Source: Polydactylus sextarius
Taxonomy: Eukaryota > Chordata > Actinopteri > Polynemidae
Direction of reading: 5' to 3'
NCBI GenBank assembly: GCA_016801845.1
Contig: CM028910.1
Location: 9,346,629 to 9,410,628 of the forward strand
Length of the DNA: 64,000 nt
Position 1 is the first letter of the stretch; every line of letters starts with the position of its first letter. Under the pieces are notes generated by a model. That model did no database searches. It was not told the origin of the DNA and worked only from the letters and a program-made list of their open reading frames with translations. Positions 1 through 14,500 of the stretch are shown piece by piece. A program made the position numbers and the translations under genes.

Positions 1-3000
1 ATTGTTGCAAACACAATAAAAATGTAATGAAAACATTGGTTATAGTGACACTACTGCTGAATGGTGCTTTTGCTCTCTCACTGACAGTTTGTTATATTTG
101 ATGTAAAATTTTCAGACAAACTGGATGTCACCTGTGCATCGGTAACTACCGAAGGTTAAAAATCCTGGACAAGATAAACTTAGTTCCTAGATGAAAACGA
201 AAAAGGCAAACTTTTTCACACTGAGGCAGAAAGAGAGATCAGTGAGTAAAAGTGAAGCCAACCTCGTCCATTCACCCCCCGCTCACCCCCTGTGGCTCTA
301 TCACCCCGAAAACCTAAAGCAAACACTGCCTGCATAAGCCTCAATAATTCAATGGTAATAAAAAAAGACACTGGGATATATAAGCACTGCGAGTCCTGCA
401 GAGTCATCAGTCGCTGACATGAAAACACGACACTCCATTCATTGCTTGTGCCGTGTGAACGTTTTTTGTTTTTTTTACATCTGGTTTCAGGGTTTAGTTT
501 AGATTCAATTAGAAGAGATGAGATTTGGAATATAGGAGAAGAGAGCAAATCTGGCCAATGCCAGTCCTCACAGGAGACTTTACAAATGTGTGAGTGCACA
601 CTCATCACGAGTGAGTCGATGAGTTTGATGTAGTATTGTAATCTGTGTGACAACTAGACAAAATAAAGGATACAGACTGGGCTCCGACAGAAGCTACCTT
701 GCAATTAATGGATGTTTTTTTGCCAAACTTTTGTGTCCAAGCCTTTTAAATGTGTAATTTCCTTCACTTACATTTCTATGAATATTTATGTGAATGTCTA
801 CACAATAAACTCAGTAATTAAAATCCATCATAACACATTTCTAACTCACAGTTTCCCCTCTTAGAAAAGTCGGTGTGTGCTAATTTGAATAAGCTGAATA
901 ATGACCTCCTTTAACCTGATCAAATCAATACTTTGTCATTTAGATCACATCAGATATGTGTTTCATCTAAGAGCCAATAAATGAGTAAAAGTTGAACAGA
1001 CTTTTCTGTTTCTTCTGTTTCTAAAAAAAAAAAACAATCACTTTATGGTCCAAGAATAGCAAGAAAAAGATGCCCTATTTCTTCAAAGTCTTTCTAAAAA
1101 TAAGCACTCGTAACAATCAGAAAATATTTTGGATGGGAAAAAGTTATGACTTGACGACTTGACAAGAAGCACAGTCTTAGCTCATATAAATCCTGATCAC
1201 ATGAATCCATAACAATTTAATAAAAGTATAAATGTATAAACCTGCCACACTACATCTAGCGTTTACATTGAGGGAATGAATGAATCGTGACACCAGGGAA
1301 AGTCTGCGAAGAACATTTTCAGAAAATCAAACTCATTACCACCACTTCTCTGTGCACTACATGGTCCTGATTCAGAAAGATTAATCTCCCTACTTCTACC
1401 TGTGATTACAACGCAAGCTGTCACAATTCTGTAAAATTGGAGAAGCCACAAGTGATGTAAGCTCCATGTTTTTGATTTCACATCAGATTATTGTAGCTCA
1501 CCTTTAATCTTTGCACATGTCACCTCTTCCTCTGCCACCGTTAACAGCAAATCAAGTCAACAGAGGCTACGACCAACAAGTTATCAGCTGCACACTGAGC
1601 AAAAAGCTGTTGCTAACTCTTCATCCACCACTGCATCAAGATAGAACTGTGAAACCTAATTTGTTAATAATACTGAGAGACTATAACACTTAAGACAGTA
1701 ATTCTTCCACCACAGGAGCTCAGTAATTCTGCAGAGTGACATTAGTAATCCACATAAAAAATGAATGCAACATTAATAGTTAAATGTATTACTTAATACT
1801 CATTTCCGTTCCTGAGGGAAAGATGAAGAAAACAGCCACATGCTGCTCTTCTCACTACACTGACTAGATCAAATGCAACTGTCATGAGGATGCACACAAC
1901 ACGTGTCCATTATAAAAGATGTATTATTCAATTTGCAACAGACATTCATAACTAATCTTTAAAACTAATATATTTATATATCGCTATTAAATTGCCATTA
2001 TTTGTGAACTTCAAGATAACTAGTGGACACGCTGAACAGACAATTATTAATGGATGATGTTACCAGTGATTGAACTCGACTCATGTCGCAGCTCAACTCA
2101 GAATTTTTTTAATCTGTGACTTCAACAAGGAACGAAGATCAATCAAACTGAAGCAAACAAATCAAACTGAAGCAGAGAAACACGAAGAACTGACAATGTG
2201 GTGTCAGAAAAGAATGATACTTGAGATCATCTAATTCACATACAAAACCACAACACAAAAGAGGAGCAGACAGAGATGCAGCACCATCCAAATCACTGGA
2301 GTTTTGCAAAGAAATGCAAGTCAGCGTTAATACTAATGTACTTAAGACGCTAATGTTTAGCTAATGTTACTTTAACAGCTAACAATCTTTGCTAGTTGGT
2401 TAATTAAATGACTGAGGTTACAGTTATTCATAGCTATGATGAATACATCTGATACTACCAGTACAGACTTTTCAGAACTAACGTGACCCCATTACCTAAA
2501 GTCTTCACATCACATTTTAAAATAACGGACGATAAAAAAAAGGTTCAGACGCAGGAAGTTTCCGTTATTTAGTTTAACGAAACCTGACAACCACTGTCTC
2601 GCTAAATGGTCAATAACTAGTTCAGTTAAATGTGAGTTTTCACATCCAGATCCAGACATGAGACTTTTAGTGAGTGTTTCTCCTCATTTGACTGATGTTG
2701 AACAAACTGAAAAAAAATACTGTTTCTGCTGTCAAAAACAGAGAAGTGGTCCATATCTGATGAGGTCAGTCTGACTGAAAAATACATTAATAACCATAGG
2801 AAATATTTAACAGCAAACAGATCATTTTTCCAGTTAAAAAAAATTGTTCTGAGCTGCAGATACAATGGTTATGTATTTATTTAGTGACAAACTTGTTAGA
2901 AGCTCGGTGTTAAAACCAGAGTAGAAACATGGAAAAACTCAAACAGCAAAACAGTTCGACTGAGAGGTTACTAGACGAGCAGAAACACACACATAATGAA

Positions 3001-4230
3001 GGGATGCCCAGCGTGCCCATCCTCAATTATCAAAATCAGCATTAAAAATGTGTATGTCTCTAAAATAGATAAATAATAAATTACAAACAGAGCCATTAAG
3101 GCCTCCTGCAATCCCTGTTCAGATCCGTCGCTCATACTATATCATAATATACAGTAACTAATTGAACATATGTTTTTTAAGATGTTTTCTTTTTAATTTT
3201 TTAGTATTACAAGTCATCTCAGTGTATAAACCAAAGTCAGTTCAGTCTGTATTTCATTAATATTTAGTCAAAATGTAATTTCATTTCTTTTGTTAAAAAA
3301 AAAAAAAAAAAAAAATGATGAGTTCATTTGTCTTTCTACCACACAGTGCCTGGTGGTAGGGAGTGGATTTAAGTATTTGGCATGAAACAGTCTCCTATTA
3401 AGAATTTACCTTTTTAATTATGCTGCAATTATGTCACAGCTTTATGGGGCAGTTATGCCCTATGGTGTTCTTCAAGACATATAACCCAACAGCTCATCCC
3501 TGGACTATAAACTCTATATTAAAAGTTGCCGCATAGTTACAAAGAGAATTCACAACTGCAAATGTAGATAATTAGTCTGAGATTGCTAGAAATTAGGCCA
3601 TTATGAAAACTGCAGCCACCCCCGCTGACAACTTCACTCTATGATTAACTGTTAATAATGCTGCTTCTCTGCAAAAACACTGTTAGAACAGAGTGTGTTT
3701 GCATCCAGAGACGGCCAAATAACACTGCAAGTGACAAAAGCAGCCACTAAAGGCTAGAGAATACATCCACATGTTTTCCTTCATCCACACTGCAACATAC
3801 ATTTCCTTCTTATTCTTACTAGTTATCCCACATCAACAGACGCATCAAAACAAACCAGTGTAGCAGAAGTGATTATCACACTTGGCACTCAAAGGGATTT
3901 AAATCAACACCTACATCTGCTGTATTTACAAAACCTTGAAAGCAGAAAAGGTGGTTCAGAGCTTGCTCCTTGGTTGAGAAGGGTTACAGTGGGTTGTGAT
4001 TTTGATATGTAACATGGTGAATGATCTCTGTGACCCTTTTCCTTTCCACCCAATGCAAACAACTATTGTTTAATAAATATGGTCATTAAATCCTATAAAA
4101 CACATCAGCTCATCGTGTGCACATGAATAAAATGAACTGTGGGCACAACATTTGAAAACGTTATCAGCTTCATTTAAAATCAACAACAAAGTCAATGAGG
4201 GTTAAGTGAACAGATCATTGTGTCTTTTGT
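1..4230. other. Intergenic, no gene supported
   Basis: AT-rich DNA with stop codons in every frame and no exon chain that I can join. It holds short A runs (about 1023-1034 and 3296-3316). At 360-665 a TATATAA string, an ATG at 419 and an AATAAA near 661 lie in a row, but the reading frame is short and resembles nothing known. The block around 3,600-3,840 is less AT-rich and could be conserved non-coding DNA, which I cannot test. Confidence 0.5.
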
Positions 4231-5310
4231 ATGCATTTATATACATCCAAGACACATTTCCAGAGAGGGCTGAAGCAGTTCAGAATCTACCCAGAACTTT
4301 GCACATTAACAGGAGTGGATGTGATTCACCCTGAGATGCTGAAAGCTCCTGACATTGTGGTTCTGTCTTGGTTGACAAGCCTGTTCAATGAAGCATGGAG
4401 ATCGAGGACAGTGCCAGTAGAATGGCAGACTGGGGTGGTGTAAATATGAGGACCAGAGGGTGTGTCCCTAATTGTTGGGGTATTATACTACTCAGCCTCC
4501 TGAGAAAAGCTTGTGCCAGCGTACTAGAAAGGAGTCTGCCAACAATTGTCAAACCTCTGCTTAAGGAGGAGTAATGTGGATTCTCTCATGGCAACAGAAC
4601 GGTGGACAAATTCTGTCCTCTTGCAAGGCTCCTTGACGGGTCTTGAAAGTTTGTCCAACAGAGGTTTGGGATCCAGAGCCGTGTGTACGAGCCGTCTGGT
4701 CTCTGTATCACCAAAGTGAGAGCAATGTCCTTATAGTCACAAAGTCATGTGTTCCCAGTGGGTGTTGGCCTCCACCAGGGCTGCCCCTTGTCACTAACCT
4801 TTTCACGACTTTCAAGGAGAGGATTCAAGGCGCTGCCAAGCAGAGAGGTGTCTTCATTTCAATGGACTCGGAATTGGCTCTCTGTGGTGAAAAGGGAGCA
4901 GAACCAAAAGGCGAAGCTGTCGCATTACCAGTCAGTCTATCTTCTGACCGTTACCTATGGCCACTAGCTTTTGGTAGTGATCTAAAGACTAAGATCTCAG
5001 ACACAAGAGGCCATAATGAGTTCCCTCCAGGGTGGCCAAGCTCAGCCTGACCCCTCAGTCTTGAGGAGATTGGATGCCTGATCAGGAGACCCCTTGGATG
5101 CCTCCTGTGGAGGTTTTCCAGACGTGTCGAACTTGGAAGAGACCTTGGGATAGACCCAGAACACGCTAAAGGGCTTACATATCTCATCTAACCTTGGAGA
5201 GCCATGGGAACCCCTAGAAAGAGCTGGGAAGTATCAGTGGGATGAAGGACCCATTGTTACTTGTCTGATCTGCTACTGGGACCCAAACCTGAATAAAGTC
5301 AGTCCTGATC
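4231..5310 (+). mobile_element. Decayed non-LTR retrotransposon (LINE) reverse-transcriptase fragment
   Basis: Translated fragments in shifting plus-strand frames match the reverse transcriptase and downstream region of a LINE common in teleost genomes. Seen in order: GVDVIHPEMLKA with WRSRTVPVEWQTGVV (about 4313-4440), a CGFSHGNRTVD-like piece (about 4575-4610), FPVGVGLHQGCPLS (about 4750-4793), KLSHYQSVYLLTVTYGH (about 4914-4964), and a C-terminal ELGRDLGIDPEHAKGL-like piece (about 5128-5175). Stops (for example at 4441) and frameshifts interrupt it, the YADD-type catalytic segment is missing, and about half of the enzyme is deleted. It is a dead, internally deleted copy. I do not assign the clade. 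The 3' limit is approximate. Confidence 0.8.
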
Positions 5311-7859
5311 CCATTTGATGTGATTATCTGGACTGACATATGGTGCTGTAGGATTTTGAAGATTATTCACCAAAAGGTGGAGTCAGAACTGACACAAGTG
5401 GGTGGAGTCTAACATAATCACACTGTGGTGAAGCCTCTGCCTTGACGCTGATTGATCTGCTGACATTTTATGTGGGTCAGTCAATTATAAACCCTCTGAA
5501 ACCAATTGATATCTCACAACCTGTACAACCTGTGAATTTGTCATGCTTGTAGATGAAACAGCAGCACATTTAGCTTCCTGACAATTTAGCTTCCTCTATT
5601 TGAAGCATTTTTCATTAAAGCAGGATACTGATGATCAAGATAATGTATTGGCAGGCACTAATTTCACACATTATGCTTCCATTGCATTTTAATATAAAAT
5701 ATTAGACTGTAATGGTCATTTAAAAAAGCCATTACTTCTGTTTTTCCTCTCTTTAATTCTCTGTGGTCATATTCATTCTAAGAACAAAGATAATCTGCAG
5801 AGAAAGCGCAGCAACAGTAGATGAAATATGTGCCGGTCAGGCTGACATGATGCTATTACACTGCATGCTGAGAGCAGCTGAATAACCTTCAGGTACAAAC
5901 TGCATCTGTGCATAAGACGATTGGCTGTCGAGCAAAAACACAAAAATAATTGAAAATTGAGATTTAATTACAAATCATAACATAAAAATTAAAGATTCAG
6001 TGTAATGACATTTATGCTTGGTGGTTAAATTACAAATGGTGGGTTGTAATCTTTTTATGTACTGTTTTATTGAGTGTGTTTATGCTCCGTATAAGCTGTT
6101 GTGAATATTGTAGGGAGGGCCTCTGGTCATTGTATGCCAGCCTTTTCAATGTAATGCAAGACCTTCTTGAAACTCCTGAAAGCTGACAGTGCTTGACGTG
6201 AGCTGTGTTAATTACAGTAATGGCACGCATTCTCATTAAGTCATTGTTTACGTATCCTGAGGCCTTATGGAGCCTGAGTGGTGCTCTGGTCTGCTCGAGC
6301 ACCACCGCCTCGCTGGTCTGCACGGCTATGGCCTCGTTAGCGCAGACAGCTGTTCCTCCCAGCCACAGCCATGGCCGACATGACGAGTGGCGCCGGACAT
6401 GCTGCTGAACACACCCACTGCGGGAGCAACTGTCAGACACAGAAGTATCCCACAAGGCAGGAAAACGTCAATGAGTAATCAACGAGAAAGTGCTCCTCCG
6501 GTTATGTTTTTCAGGCCCAGCCCCCAACCTCTCATGAAGCAGCCACTCCCCTTCACAAGACCGTTCACTAGGCTGCCTCGTGACCTAGTCCTATCCCTTT
6601 AAACTGGTGCAGTTAAAAGGTGGAGTTGGTGTATAATTCCACCAGTGCCATGTGTTGAGGTGCACCGTGTGTATGAGATAAACCATGACACAAGAATCAT
6701 ATAAGATTTCTATCAGAGCAAGAAACCAAGGGGCAAAGTTGACAGATACTATTACAGGTAAAATGAAATGGCTCAATCTGAGGCCTATTTGCAAAGTCAC
6801 ACATCTCATGATTTAAAGAATGTGAAGTAATTTACATGTATTAAGCACTATTTTACAGCCAAAGCATGAACAGATTCTGTAATTATCTAAGAAACTTCCT
6901 CAACTTTATCGCCTGCCTAAAAGTGATTTCTGAGTCGAGGACTCTGGAAAAATTTCTTGTGAAAATCTAAACAAATCTCAACCATTCACATTTGTCACCA
7001 ACACAAACGTTATATAAGTTAAACCAAAGTCTCACATAATCAAACCTCCACACTTCAAAGTGCTGGGGAGTCAAATATAGTGAGACGGTCTGTAGTCTCA
7101 AATATAGTTTACAGTCAAACTAGTGTTGTTCTGAGTCCAATACTGGAGTCAGGAATGACTCTGATGGTGCTTTAAATACCAGAACGGGTATCTGTGAATA
7201 TATGAGTATGTCCAGCTGGCGACCACAGTCCTTGCTTCCTCTGTGGTTTCGGTTTAGCAGCACATGTCCCAGCACAAGAACTACTGATTTGTTAATTACA
7301 ACGGATTAACATTAAGGATATGACACAAACAAAATAATTTTGCTATATACTTTTGCTATATTATACTTACATATGTTATGCTGAGATATTCTTTAACTGT
7401 CTATATTACTTCAGATAATAGTCAAGAATACCCATTGCACTTACCCACAAGTCAACATAACTTCTTTTGTCTAGCAAAAACACCAAAGTTTACCATATCT
7501 ATGACACTGGTTTGGACACACTGGTGGCAAATTAACTTCCTGTCAGTCACCTAATTGATTCAGCTGCTGTGTACACGTCTCTGAAGGCGGCTGTGTTGGT
7601 CAATAAGCAGTGTGGTCAGCCAGTCACTTTCAGACACTTTGGCCCCGCTGCATATAACAGTCAGTCACAAAGCTCAGATACAACTGATGATAAAACTCAG
7701 AGGTTTCAATCAGCTCGATCAAAGTCAGCTCATCTGCATGTGATAAATTTCCCATAACTCAGAATAAATCACACATCATCAAAAAAGAGTTTGCAAAAAT
7801 TGGATTAATGCTTTCTAAAATGCATTGCAATATTTAAATTTCTAACTTATCATGTCAGA
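5311..7859. other. Intergenic; one GC-richer block at about 6,190-6,430
   Basis: No exon chain is seen. The block at 6,190-6,430 is markedly richer in CpG than its AT-rich surroundings and contains TTAATTACAGTAATGG followed by GC-rich sequence. It has short open frames on both strands, but none with recognisable protein features or good splice sites. It could be a conserved non-coding element or a distal promoter. The rest is AT-rich with nothing distinctive. Confidence 0.35.
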
Positions 7860-9385
7860 GTAAAGATGGCAGCGATGGCTTCAAGAAACAGGGATTGAAA
7901 TGTCTAATAAGGGAACACTGCCTTTCCTCTGAATGTGCGAACTATAAAAGCTTTAATTTCCCTATCATCACTGGGATCTAATACCAATCTGTATTCTTTA
8001 TTCAGACTGTCTGTGTTGCTGCCAGACAAAGCCTTTGAAAAGCCAATTCCTGGGAATTAAAGAAAAGAGATTAAAATGTCATTAGGTGCGACATAATTGA
8101 ATGTCAATTTTGAATAAACTTGAATTCAATTCCTGGTCATTAAACTGGATGTGGTCTGCCTTTTTTCACAATCATAGTTTTGAGCCCTGAGATGAGAGTG
8201 AGGTACTAACTTCAAAATCATTAAATTGAGGGGAGTTTGTTTGGCCTTGGCGTGCCAGACTCCTTTGATTCTGGCTCAGAGCAAAGGGATGAGCAGCTGG
8301 AGGAGAGATCAAATTGAAACAAAGCTTCGGAAAATTGAAGGAAACATGAGCATAATAATATTTAATAATTAAATTCTCACAAACAATGGCAACCGAATGA
8401 AGTAATCTGCAAAAGTGTGCAACATCATTTGCATAATTGACACAGTCCCCCCTTCTCCCTCCTGTAAATGAATGATGAAGACAATAAAAGATGTTGCTAA
8501 AATTGGGAACAATAACAGCAAAATTTCATCAAGGCCCCCGTGCTCTGATTAATCTGCGCTTGCAAATCAGTGCCGGGGAAAGACAGAGAGCAAGAACCCG
8601 AGAAGGGGAGGGGTGGGTGAGATTGGGTGGAGGCAGGTGATTAACAACAGCAGGGATTGCCACCGTGGACAACGTGCCCCGCTTCGCTCAGCTCGAGGGC
8701 CACCACACGAACAACCCCTTCCACGCAGCTGCTGCTGGCGCTGGCTAGCTGGATCATCCCCGGAAAGCCTGAATGAGTGCAATCATTTGTATTGTCATTA
8801 ACACCTCGTGCACCGTCTCCATGCCTCAGCACTTAAACCACCATAACCCCCACTACCATCACCTCTCCCAAAAAAAAAAAAAAAAAAAACATCTCAAACA
8901 CTGAGACAGAGGCTTAAAGTTCCATGACATAAAAAAGCAGCCAATGTACTGAGGATATCATTTTATGTGACATGTCTAAATGTTTCTAATCTTTCTCAGC
9001 TAATTATTTGCTATCTGAGCGCACTGCCATTTTTAATTATTCAGTATGAAGAAACTGTATTAAATGAAAACATAATACAGTACAATGGCAGGCCTATTTT
9101 ATATTCAGGATTTCTAATTAACGGTTTCTCTTCATACGCATTTTCTATCTCTCTGATCATTTAGATAACAACTTTCATCATCATCTTTTGATGTTTACTA
9201 AATGCAAAAACCAGGCATCATCGAGATTTATGCCCCATATTCGGCTCCTAATAACATTTGCATTTACTAGTCAATTAACTTGATTAAATTCATATTCCAT
9301 GTCTGATTCAACTTTGCTTGCAAGAGACAGTTACTGCTTAGTGAATTAAATGGCAGCATGGGCAACATGACGCAACAGAGAAAAA
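7860..9385. promoter_or_regulatory. Candidate conserved non-coding block (enhancer-like)
   Basis: A long stretch without microsatellites or transposon signatures, of even composition and dense in homeodomain-like TAATTA/TTAATT/ATTTGCAT cores (for example TTTAATAATTAAATTC near 8,360 and CATTTGCATAATTG near 8,428). It is interrupted only by a purine/GC-rich patch (8,575-8,760) and an A run (8,870-8,889). This texture is typical of vertebrate developmental enhancers, but conservation itself is not visible from one sequence. If the human order LMO4-PKN2-GTF2B-KYAT3 holds, such blocks could belong to the lmo4 landscape; that is inference. Confidence 0.3.
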
Positions 9386-9403
9386 GGGAGGGGGGGGGGG
9401 GGG
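9386..9403. repeat. Poly(G) tract
   Basis: A run of G residues, preceded by a short purine stretch (AAAAAGGGAGG). Homopolymer G of this length is prone to slippage and sequencing error. Confidence 0.8.
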
Positions 9404-9700
9404 CTGCTATGTCAGGTTCCATTACGCTGTAAACAACACAGGACAACAGAAATTACACATTACGAGCAATACAAGCCATGTAAGGCAGGTCTGTCACAAG
9501 AAAAGGGGCTTTCTCTGCTTTCACTGCATTTATTTCCAAATGAAATGAAGTCACATTTTCGTCTGTGATCATTAGTGATTGTCTCTTGTCCTCTGAGGAC
9601 TTGAGCACAAGCCCGACTGAGTGCATTAGTTAAAAAAAAAATAAATAAAAAAACACATATGATGTTTTCAACACATTGCTCCCCAGCATCTCCCTTGACT

Positions 9701-10200
<500 letters not shown>

Positions 10201-10783
10201 GACATCGTTAGGGGGTGCAGCGGTACACCCCTCGAATTCTCACAGATATTTATGTCTCTGCCACAATAGATGCATGACATATGTTGTGAAGAATTGCAGA
10301 ATTAGTCCAATATATTTTTTTAATGCTTTGAGGATTAACGCTTTTGACCGTTTTTGTTTTCTACTGGAAATGTAATTCTACTGTGACATAGCTGAACAGA
10401 AATGTGCTTGTTTGTGTTGCTGTAGCTTTATGTTTCCTCCACACCACAAACTACTCGTCTGTTCCAGCACAAATTATTAAAGAGCCACATGTTTACTTTA
10501 CTCATCAAAAGGGAGACTTTTCACTTGTCTTCTGTAGCCTCAGGAGGGACCTGATGATGTTATAGTAATATCTCTGAGGGATGAGATGGGGTCTGAGGTT
10601 TGAATCTGCAGGGGGGAATCTAATGAGAGACAATTAGGGTTAGGAAGTGATGCTATTAAGTTACATTATGGGATATGTATGATCCAGGATTTTCGGAACT
10701 TGACCCATACTGGAGATGAACTGCCAGGATATCTCAGGCTCCCTTTTAAGACTATCTGGTCATATCAGTTCAGACAAATCAAT

Positions 10784-11570
10784 CGAAATATAAGTATTTG
10801 ATCCCCTGCTTCAAAAGAAACGAAGAGTCTCAAATTTTTATGGAGCTTTCACTTTAATGCAGAGACAGAATATCAACCAAAAATCCAGAAAAAACACTTT
10901 ATATAAAAGTTATAAATGGATTTGCAGACAATTGAGTGAAATAAGTATTTGATCCCCAAGCAAAACATGACTTAGTTCTTTGTGCAGAAACCCTTGTTGG
11001 CAAGCACAGTGTTAAGACATTTCTCATAGTTGGTCGCCAGGTGCGCACACATCTCAGGAGGAATTTTGGCCCATTTCTCCTTACAGAAACTCTCTAAATC
11101 CTTTACGTCTCTTGGCTGCCGCTTGCCAACTTGAAGCTTCAGCTCCCTCCATAGATTTTCTATAGGACTGAGATGTGTTTCTTCTTTAGCTAATCCTTTG
11201 TTGCCTTGGTGGTATGTTTTGGGTTATTGTCATGCTGGAAGACCCATTTTCAATGTTCTGGCTGAGGGAAGGAGGTTCTGATCCAAGATTATACGGTACA
11301 TGTGATTGCTTAATTGATTGTGTCTGTGTTCCACATGGGCACAGACAATCTGTGGGAGCCAGAATTCTGGCTGGGTTGTAGGGGATCAAATACTTATTTC
11401 ACTCAATGACATGAAAATCAATTTATAACTTCCCTGGATGTTTGGTTGATATTCTGTCTCTCTGCATAAAAACAAAAGTACCATAAAAATTAGACACTGT
11501 TCATGTCTTTCTTTGTGAGTAAACTTACAAATGCAGGTGAGGATTAAATACTTATTTCGCCCACTGTATA
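10784..11570 (-). mobile_element. Internally deleted Tc1/mariner-type transposon with IR/DR ends
   Basis: Long inverted terminal regions (about 10,784-10,960 and 11,378-11,570) are each bounded by two direct repeats of a GGGGATCAAATACTTATTT-type motif: left at about 10,785-10,805 and 10,938-10,957, right at 11,381-11,400 and 11,541-11,560. This is the IR/DR arrangement of Tc1-like fish elements. Between them, on the minus strand, are the leader and pieces of transposase: WVFQHDNNPKHT (carrying one catalytic Asp of the DDE set), then, after an in-frame stop and a deletion, SPIENLWRELK (carrying the Glu) and a C-terminus ending at the stop at 10,972-10,974. Most of the transposase, including the N-terminal DNA-binding domain, is missing. 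The outermost CAGTGGG end survives only on the right (about 11,559-11,566). Confidence 0.88.
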
Positions 11571-14500
11571 TAAATATTCAGTCAACACGGCACATAGTGT
11601 ACGAGTCAATGTAGGATATGCTGTTGTGAAAAAGAGAAATTGCACAAAAGTGGGGGGAAAAAAACAGCTTCTATACGACTACGAGTAAAATGTATACCAT
11701 AATAACAAATAGAAAGCATGCTGAATAAACACATATGCAATAGATATGAAAGCAGGGGTCACATGTTCCAACAACAACCTCGCTCCAAATGATTCCATTG
11801 AAAATTTTACTGATTAAAAAAAAAAAAAAAAAAAAAAGATTTGCACCATCTGCCACAAAGATCTTCACAAGTTTAACCAATTCAATGGTTTAATTCACTA
11901 CTCAATTCATAGTGAACCACTTCAACAAGTTATTAGAAACAACCTTGTCATTTCTGGATGGCTAAAGTACCACAGACGGTGGGATCAAATGACTAGACGA
12001 GCGAGCTGCTGATATTCAATAACCATGAGGCTGTGACACTGAAGAGGCGCAGTAAAGAGTACGAACCCGACTGCAGAAATGCATATGTAAAAGAAAATTG
12101 ATCTTTTGTCCAAAGCAGACAGGTGTAATTTTTCATGTGGTTATGAATAAACCTACATAAACCCGGCTTCCAGTTTCCATGACATCATGATCCTGCCTTA
12201 ATTCAAAGGTTCACACAGTCATAGTGTGTAGATGTTAATCTGGGTGGCTGGAGGGGGCTAAACATCAGTGCCCTTCCTCACCTTTCCCATTTTTTTTTCT
12301 CTCCTCTAGCAGCACAGAGCACCTCCATCCCCAGCACAGCACAATTTCATGCCAAGTAGCTTGGAACGTTAACTATTAACTCTGAGGCTACAATTAAAAG
12401 CATTTCATCAGATAGTGCTTCCTTCACCAGATTAAGTGCAGGCATAACGCTGCTGATTATGACAGCTGGAAATAGCATTAAGTTGGGTGTTTATTGTATC
12501 AAACATGCAGAGCACACAAAGACCTGCTTCAGGTGGGGAAGGCCATCGTTTGCCCGAGTGTAATCACACTACAAAGACCTGCTTGAGTTCTGATTTTGAC
12601 AGGAAATATGTACCAAATATAATATAAATATATATAATATAAACAGGAACCTTAAAGCCATTACTTACAGCTCATCTCTAAATGTCACATCCTGAACAGC
12701 CACACAAAAGAAACAGTATTTTTACTAACAGTATAATCAGTATTTTACTAATATTTTCCAATTATAGTATAAAGCATCTGAGAGAGTTTATCCTATTTCT
12801 GTTTAATGTGACCTTTCACCTGTTGTTACACATCTTTAAGATCATTTGGAATTTTGTCTCATGGGACAAGTTTTACTCTTGCTGACATTTTAAAACACAA
12901 TCAATGTATTATGTACTATGTATAATTCATAAGAATGTATGTATTATTGATAAACATCATCACAATGAATAAGTAGTATCTGATTAATAAATGCCACCAT
13001 GACCAGCCTTTTCTTAAAATACACCATCTACTTATGATAAGGTGTCAATGTAAAATCTATTTCATATGATCATAAGAAGTGGTAAAAGTCTGTTAAATGG
13101 AAAGTGTTGTGATAATGATGCACTGGATTTCTAACATCTCACCACAGTTGAAACTCACATATCTGCTTTTAACCATTAGGGCATGTCACAGTATAGACAA
13201 CGCAGCACAGTGTGTCCAGTTGTATCTTTAACAAGTGAGCTCTAAGGACATACATGATAAAATCTGTATGAAGTTTTTGCATTATTTGCATTTTTTTAGC
13301 ATGTCCCGTTGATGGAAGGAAGAAGTTGTGTGCTAAAACATTAATGGAAATAAACATTTAACACAAAATATAAAATGAAAAGACAAATACTAAATGCTAC
13401 ATACATACTCCGTGTGATGTACTCTGTCTCCCTCTAGTGGTCAACAGGATCAACAAGCATCATTTATCTACAGTGCTTGCAGTGCTCTGATGACAAAGAC
13501 TCTCCAAATGTTAAACACATGAATAAACCTTTTTCAAACTGGATATTTTGAAGTCACATTAATAACAGCTTCATTCCACTCAGATGAGTCAGTTCTAGGC
13601 CTGTGGTGTTGCAAATACTGAGCTACTACTGCAGCACTTAAAAACACTGTGGAGCCATCATTAATGTTATTCATTTTAATTATACCTTTGGATTGCATTA
13701 AATTAGGTGGATGTTAGTAAACAACCGCTCTGCGTTAATACTTCCTTGCCTAAGTTGTGTATACACTTGTTCATTTTATCAGGTTATTAGATAGAGTCAT
13801 AAGCAGGACATTAATGTTGCTTTAATTTCTCACATACATCATTTTTCTCCTTAGTGACAAAACAGAGAGAATAAAGACATGCAGAGCGCAGAAAACATGT
13901 CAGAGTTTGTTAATTAATGTGATTAAAATATACAAAGCCATGGAGTGAACTGGCCTGGTGCTGATTAGCTTTATGTTTTTCTCATTAAGTCATGAAGTAA
14001 TATAGTTAATATAACCACCACCACCTCAAAAATTGTTTTTTTGTTTGTGAACAAGTACAGCCACTGTTCAAGGAAATCAGTAAGCATGGTGTTTTAAAAA
14101 AAAAAAAAAAAAAAATAGTGTGAAGATCAATCATGAATCAGCCTGTCTGAAATTAAGTTGAGGGAGAAAAGTTCACCGTTTAGAAAACCTGCCAAACTGG
14201 TTGGATTAAGCGCTCATTGAGTGTTCACCTGGCATTTCTAAACAACTGAGTGCAACTACAGTAGCAGTGGTTTACAGTTTCTCATCGTTTACAACCGTGT
14301 TTATTAACAGTGTTGGGGTCGTAAAAATGTGGACAAACTGGTTTACATACAACTTCACAGGCTCAGTGAAGCAAAGTGAAGATTTACCTGTTGACTACGC
14401 TTCACTTGCTGTCCAGAGTCTGGAGCGGTCCCGTAATGAAGTTACCTGAATGAACACAAATATTTAAACAATACAATCTATTATTTCTTAAGTGACATTC

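Noticed and set aside
216..653. A 145-codon minus-strand frame and a TATA-ATG-AATAAA series on plus
   Set aside because: No recognisable protein, low-complexity stretches and no partner exons. The signals are short and expected by chance in AT-rich DNA.
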